A stretch of DNA of 44,869 nucleotides from Candidatus Lachnoclostridium pullistercoris (GTDB lineage: Bacteria; Bacillota; Clostridia; Lachnospirales; Lachnospiraceae). Within the stretch, counting starts at the first letter, position 1, and the number at the start of each line of letters is the position of its first letter. A program made the position numbers and the translations under genes. Below, one piece after another: positions 41,210 to 44,869 of the stretch. The stretch spans positions 1 through 44,869 of the forward strand of contig DWWL01000015.1 in assembly GCA_019119775.1 (NCBI GenBank), given 5' to 3'. Under the pieces are notes generated by a model. The model had not been told where the DNA came from. It made no database searches and saw only the letters and a list, made by a program, of their open reading frames with translations.

Positions 41210-42070
41210 TCAGCTTTTCAGCGCCAGAAAGGCGCACAGATTGCCCCTCTTCTCCCCCATCTTCCGGTGGGAATAGAGATAATCCGGGTTGCAGCAGGTG
41301 CAGATGTCCGTCACATGAAGATGATCCGGAGCCACTCCGGCTTCCAAAAGCACCGCCTCGTTGGCCTTCCATAAATCCAGCTGGTATTTTCCAGGGCGGA
41401 TGCCGGGACGCAGGATGGAATTCTCCCACTTCGGGCCGAACTCCGCGGCAAACACGTCCGCCACCTCTTCTCCAACCTCATAGCAGTCCCCGCAGATGCT
41501 GGGGCCAATGCAGGCGATCACATCTTTCGGATCAGTGCCGAACTCCGCACTCATTTTTTCCAGGGTTCTCTGGCCCATTCTGGCCGCCGTTCCCCGCCAG
41601 CCGGAATGAGAGAGGCCGATGGCTTTTTTCACCGGGTCCAGAAAGTAGAGAGGCACGCAGTCGGCAAAAAACGTCACCAGGGTGATGTCCGGCTCGTCTG
41701 TCACCAGCCCGTCCACGTCCCGGTAATCTCTCTCCCTTGTCACTCCCTTGCCTCTGTCCTCCCGCCCCACCCTGCGCACGTTAACCGTGTGGGTCTGCCA
41801 GGTGAGGGTCATGCTCTCCTTCTCCACCCCCAGGGCGGCCGCCATCCGCCGGTAGTTTTCCTCCACCGCGCTTTTGTCGTCTCCCCTGGTAAAGGACAGA
41901 TTCATGGAAGAATAGCAGCCCTGGCTCACGCCTCCCAGCCTGGTGGAAAACCCGTGAATTACCAGGCCGGTTTCCTCCAGGGCCAGAAAGCGCAGATAGG
42001 GAACTCCCGCCTGCTCTGCCGTCTCCATGGGCTCCGCCCCGCTCTTTCGTTTCCAGATGATCTTCTCCAT
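41210..42070 (-). CDS. pgeF: Peptidoglycan editing factor PgeF (YfiH/laccase-domain)
   Basis: 286 residues. Family metal/active-site motifs are in place: TFFADCVPLYFLDP, IGLSHSGWRGT (conserved His), IGPSICGDCYEV and the C-terminal DICTCCNPDYLYSHR with later RGNLCAFLAL. PgeF prevents misincorporation of Ser in peptidoglycan precursors, and relatives act on nucleosides. AGGAG precedes the ATG. Last gene of the rplS-lepB-ylqF-rnhB-yraN run. Confidence 0.93.
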   Translation of the reverse strand: MEKIIWKRKSGAEPMETAEQAGVPYLRFLALEETGLVIHGFSTRLGGVSQGCYSSMNLSFTRGDDKSAVEENYRRMAAALGVEKESMTLTWQTHTVNVRRVGREDRGKGVTRERDYRDVDGLVTDEPDITLVTFFADCVPLYFLDPVKKAIGLSHSGWRGTAARMGQRTLEKMSAEFGTDPKDVIACIGPSICGDCYEVGEEVADVFAAEFGPKWENSILRPGIRPGKYQLDLWKANEAVLLEAGVAPDHLHVTDICTCCNPDYLYSHRKMGEKRGNLCAFLALKS

Positions 42071-42102
42071 GGCCTTTTCTCCTCTCCAGGCGGCCTGACC
42101 GC

Positions 42103-42444
42103 CTAAAATGCTCCCGGGATCCAGGTGATCTGATCTCCCAGCACCGCCACCACGTCAAACCGGCAGGCCAGCCCGCCGGTCCCGCCTTTTTCCGCCAGAT
42201 AAGCCGCCGCCACCTGGCGGATCTTTCTCTGCTTGGCCGCTGTCACCGCCTCCTCCGGATAGCCCATGCGGGCATCCCGGCGGTATTTCACCTCCACAAA
42301 CACCAGAGTATCCTTCTCTCTGGCGACAAGGTCGATCTCTCCCCGGGCAGTCCTGTAGTTGTACTCCAGGATTTCCAGTCCTCTTTCACTTAAATAAGCG
42401 GCAGCCAGACGCTCCCGGATGCCGCCCTCTCTTCTCTTATTCAT
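42103..42444 (-). CDS. yraN: YraN family (UPF0102) endonuclease-like protein
   Basis: 113 residues, standard length. The restriction-endonuclease-like core is visible: GEIDLVAREKDTLVFVEVKYR (Asp, then Glu-x-Lys). Function is not established; the family is linked to Holliday-junction or RNase H activity only indirectly, by neighbourhood with rnhB. The GAGGG ahead of the ATG is closer than usual. Lies 9 bases after rnhB. Confidence 0.92.
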   Translation of the reverse strand: MNKRREGGIRERLAAAYLSERGLEILEYNYRTARGEIDLVAREKDTLVFVEVKYRRDARMGYPEEAVTAAKQRKIRQVAAAYLAEKGGTGGLACRFDVVAVLGDQITWIPGAF

Positions 42445-42453
42445 ACCCTCGCT

Positions 42454-43095
42454 TTAAAGAAACCGGGTGATAAAACTCCTCCGGTGAATGGGACAGGGAC
42501 CATATTCCTTCAGCGCCGCAATGTGAGCCGCCGTCCCGTATCCCTTGTGCTTTGCAAATCCGTACTGGGGATAGATCTGATCGTACTCCGCCATCATGTG
42601 ATCCCTGGTCACTTTTGCCATAATGCTGGCCGCCGCTATGGACACGCTCTTGGCATCCCCCTTGATGATCGGCACCTGGGGGATCTCCACCCCCGGGATG
42701 GTCACCGCATCGTTGAGCAGCAGCTCCGGTTTTACGGCCAGGGACGCGATGGCCTCCCGCATGGCCTGGTAGGTGGCCTGGAGAATATTGATCTCGTCGA
42801 TCACCTCCGGCCCCACAACGCCCACGCTCCAGGCCGCCGCCTTTTCCTGGATCTCCAGAAAGAGAGCCTCTCTCTTTTTCTCCGACAGCTTTTTGGAATC
42901 GTTTAAAAACAGGATCTCACAGTCCTTCGGCAGGATCACCGCTCCGGCCACCACCGGCCCGGCCAGCGGTCCTCTCCCGGCCTCGTCGATTCCGCAGATG
43001 GCGGACACCGCCGCGTAAGTATCCTCGTACTCTCTCATCCGGGCCAGCCGCTCCCGCTCAGCCGCCAGCTTTTCTTCCGTCAGTTTCCTGGTCAT
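42454..43095 (-). CDS. rnhB: Ribonuclease HII
   Basis: 213 residues. The signature GIDEAGRGPLAGPVVAGAV carries the first catalytic Asp-Glu pair; KGDAKSVSIAAASIMAKVTRD and the HKGYGTAAHIAAL stretch complete the family pattern. It nicks at single ribonucleotides in DNA. Its start overlaps the ylqF stop by four bases. Confidence 0.97.
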   Translation of the reverse strand: MTRKLTEEKLAAERERLARMREYEDTYAAVSAICGIDEAGRGPLAGPVVAGAVILPKDCEILFLNDSKKLSEKKREALFLEIQEKAAAWSVGVVGPEVIDEINILQATYQAMREAIASLAVKPELLLNDAVTIPGVEIPQVPIIKGDAKSVSIAAASIMAKVTRDHMMAEYDQIYPQYGFAKHKGYGTAAHIAALKEYGPCPIHRRSFITRFL

Positions 43096-44000
43096 TTTTC
43101 TTCCCCCTGCTCCGGCGGCAGCTCCAGGGTGATCCGCCCCAGTCTTCCGCTGCGGAAATCATCCAGCAGAATGGACGCCGCCTTTGACGTATCCCGTCCA
43201 TTTCCCTTTGTCAGGCAGCCTCTGGCCTCCGCGATCCCTTCCAGGACGCGGTACGCCCTCTTTAACTCCTCCGGATGGGAAACAGGCTCTCCCGAAGGCG
43301 CGGCCTCCTCTCTGACCGCCTCCCCGTATCTGGCTTTCAGCGCGTCCGGATAGGACTTCATCAGAAAGCAGATCAGCTCCGCCGCCAGCTCTTCCTTCTG
43401 CAGGATCTCATCGTTGATGGAGCCGATAAAGGCCAGACGCAGGCCCACCTGCTGATCCTCAAACCTGGGCCACAGGATCCCGGGAGTGTCCAGAAGCTCC
43501 AGGGTCCTGCTTAAGCGGATCCACTGGTTCCCTTTTGTCACTCCCGGCTTATTGCCGGTCTTGGCGCAGGCTTTTCCGGCAAAGGAATTGATGAATGTGG
43601 ACTTTCCCACGTTGGGGATCCCCACCACCATGGCCCGCACCGGGCGGTTTAAGATTCCCCGCCTGCGGTCCCTCTCAATCTTTTCCCGGCACGCCTCCTG
43701 CACAGCGGCATTGATCTGCTTTAAGCCGGCTCCCGTGCGGGAATTGACCTTTACCACGTAAAAGCCCTGAGCCTTCAGCCAGCTCATCCACGCCTCGCTG
43801 CGGCGTTCGTCCGCCATATCGGCTTTATTTAAAAGGATCAGCCGGGCTTTTCCCTTTCCCAGCTGATCAATGTCCGGATTGCGGCTGCTCAAAGGCACGC
43901 GGGCGTCCACCAGCTCAATGATCAGGTCGATGAGCTTGATATCTTCCTGCATGGCCCGCCTGGCCTTCGTCATATGCCCCGGATACCACTGAATGTTCAT
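43092..44000 (-). CDS. ylqF: Ribosome biogenesis GTPase YlqF (RbgA)
   Basis: 302 residues with the circularly permuted GTPase order: G4 LLNKADMAD comes first, then G1 GIPNVGKSTFIN and G3 DTPGILWP. The N-terminus NIQWYPGHMTKARR is diagnostic. It is needed for a late step of 50S assembly. AAGGAG precedes the ATG. Position between lepB and rnhB is conserved in Firmicutes. Confidence 0.97.
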   Translation of the reverse strand: MNIQWYPGHMTKARRAMQEDIKLIDLIIELVDARVPLSSRNPDIDQLGKGKARLILLNKADMADERRSEAWMSWLKAQGFYVVKVNSRTGAGLKQINAAVQEACREKIERDRRRGILNRPVRAMVVGIPNVGKSTFINSFAGKACAKTGNKPGVTKGNQWIRLSRTLELLDTPGILWPRFEDQQVGLRLAFIGSINDEILQKEELAAELICFLMKSYPDALKARYGEAVREEAAPSGEPVSHPEELKRAYRVLEGIAEARGCLTKGNGRDTSKAASILLDDFRSGRLGRITLELPPEQGEEK

Positions 44001-44031
44001 ACGTTCTCCTTTTCCAGCTTTTCTCTATCTG

Positions 44032-44574
44032 TCAGCCGGTCAGCCCAAATCGGATGACCGGTAATATTCTGATCCACACACTTCCGATAATCTGCTCTCG
44101 GTTCACATTTCCGATATTGATAAATCTGCTGTCCTCGCTGCTCTCCCGGTTGTCTCCCAGCAGAAAATATTCATCCTTTCCCAGGGTGATGGGGTGCTCT
44201 GCCAGTCCGGCTAAAGACACCTCGCTTAAGCCGTCTTCGGCCTCCAAAGGTTTTCCGTCTATATAAATATACCCGCCGGTGATCTGAATCGTCTCACCCG
44301 GCAGGCCGATCACCCGTTTCACGTTGGTTTTCCTGTCTTCCCGCTCAAATACCACCAGGTCAAAGCGGTCCGGTCCGAAGAGCACGGCAGGAAGGCGGTT
44401 CATCAGGACCACGTCTCCGCTCTCCAGAGCCGGCGCCATGGAATTGCCGGCGATCTTTACCTCCGTCCCGAACATGTACACGGTAAACCAGGCAAACACA
44501 ACCACAAGGATGATGTCAACCGTCCAGTTTATGATCCGTTGGAGCAGACTTTTGTCATCCTCATAAAAATCCAC
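44032..44574 (-). CDS. lepB: Signal peptidase I
   Basis: 180 residues: short N-terminal cytoplasmic part, one membrane helix (about 17-37), then catalytic Ser45 in GNSMAP and Lys86 in KRVIGLPGE, and the GDNRESSEDSR box. It cleaves secretory signal peptides on the outer face of the membrane. Start GTG (44572-44574) with GAGGG seven bases upstream. Confidence 0.96.
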   Translation of the reverse strand: MDFYEDDKSLLQRIINWTVDIILVVVFAWFTVYMFGTEVKIAGNSMAPALESGDVVLMNRLPAVLFGPDRFDLVVFEREDRKTNVKRVIGLPGETIQITGGYIYIDGKPLEAEDGLSEVSLAGLAEHPITLGKDEYFLLGDNRESSEDSRFINIGNVNREQIIGSVWIRILPVIRFGLTG

Positions 44575-44613
44575 TCGCAGTCCCTCAATTCTGATCCGTC
44601 AAAAGATGATAAG

Positions 44614-44639
44614 AAAGGGACAATTTGCATTGTCCCTTT
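44614..44639 (-). terminator. Hairpin after rplS (terminator or attenuator)
   Basis: Perfect 11-base arms (44614-44624 and 44629-44639) with a four-base loop; the minus-strand tail CTTATCATCTTTT is only partly T-rich. It lies 15 bases past the rplS stop, so termination is likely partial, letting lepB-ylqF-rnhB be read at a lower level. Confidence 0.7.
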
Positions 44640-44654
44640 TCACTTACCGTTACC

Positions 44655-44869
44655 TTATTTTACTAATTCTTTTACCTTGGCAGCCTTGCCCACTCTGTCT
44701 CTTAAGTAATAGAGTTTTGCTCTTCTCACTTTACCTCTTCTCACAACCTCGATGTTGTCTACGAAGGGGGAGTGTACCGGCCAGGTCTTCTCCACGCCGA
44801 TGCCGTTGGAGTTCTTTCTCACGGTAAAGGTCTCTCTGGAGCCGCCGTTCTGTCTCTTGATCACGGTTC
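44655..44869 (-). CDS. rplS: 50S ribosomal protein L19, C-terminal part (cut by window edge)
   Basis: The last 71 residues of L19: [20 protein letters not shown], then [40 protein letters not shown] and the final AKVKELVK. L19 is about 115 residues, so the N-terminal 40 or so lie outside the window. It sits at the subunit interface of the 50S. It leads the lepB-ylqF-rnhB-yraN-pgeF run, the normal Firmicutes arrangement. Confidence 0.97.
   Translation of the reverse strand, partial: TVIKRQNGGSRETFTVRKNSNGIGVEKTWPVHSPFVDNIEVVRRGKVRRAKLYYLRDRVGKAAKVKELVK

Overview
The window reads as chromosomal core DNA of a moderately GC-rich, anaerobic, spore-forming Clostridia, most likely a Lachnospiraceae (Clostridium cluster XIVa) member. 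Support comes from pyruvate:ferredoxin oxidoreductase, sporulation genes (spoIVA, yqfC, yqfD), a T-box leader on leuS, the Firmicutes gene orders rplS-lepB-ylqF-rnhB-yraN and DUF512-der-plsY-gpsA, strong GGAGG ribosome binding sites and sigma-A-type promoters. Most genes lie on the minus strand. I see no tRNA, rRNA, CRISPR array, transposase or prophage genes. Species-level placement is not possible from this alone.

Layout. 1-2701 (-): start of nifJ (PFOR) behind a promoter and a long inverted repeat, then a VanW/G5 envelope protein with an Arg/Ser-rich cytoplasmic tail. 2920-4149 (+): a PHP phosphoesterase and a small conserved protein. 4265-6579 (-): AI-2E-type transporter and AlaX-type Ala-tRNA editing protein, translationally coupled. 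6794-8169: a very cysteine-rich 78-aa protein, a 52-aa protein that is easily missed, and two short unknown proteins. 8217-10287 (-): a secreted L,D-transpeptidase and an anion/arsenite-type transporter. 10363-13108 (-): leuS with a T-box leader. 13105-19886 (-): rpsU, then yqfC-yqfD-phoH-ybeY-DUF3048 lipoprotein-flippase-like protein-fruK, with four-base stop/start overlaps and a candidate sigma-E promoter before yqfC. 20022-23830 (-): alaS and an LprI-like secreted protein. 23943-25912: an Lrp/AsnC regulator divergent from a MATE exporter. 25943-28078 (-): rnhA and a beta-CASP metallo-beta-lactamase nuclease. 28208-28850: a promoter, an Arg-rich micro-ORF and a tandem array of hairpin-rich repeats that runs into the end of spoIVA. 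28826-35105 (-): spoIVA and a complete branched-chain amino-acid ABC importer (livJHMGF). 35286-39679 (-): DUF512 radical-SAM protein, der, plsY, gpsA. 39856-41064 (+): a divergent PRPP synthetase. 41210-44869 (-): rplS (partial), lepB, ylqF, rnhB, yraN, pgeF.

How it fits together. Much of the window serves translation and ribosome assembly (leuS, alaS, AlaX, rpsU, rplS, ybeY, der, ylqF, PhoH). A second theme is envelope and phospholipid synthesis (plsY, gpsA, lepB, pgeF, L,D-transpeptidase, VanW). A third is sporulation. No obvious new multi-gene defence or biosynthetic system is visible. The most interesting points are local: the repeat array that supplies the last codons of spoIVA; a terminator-like hairpin whose 3' arm is the spoIVA Shine-Dalgarno sequence; the liv operon lying between gpsA and spoIVA; the twin-CCCC protein; and the unknown small-protein cluster at 6.8-8.2 kb. 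All assignments come from reading the sequence; no database search was run.
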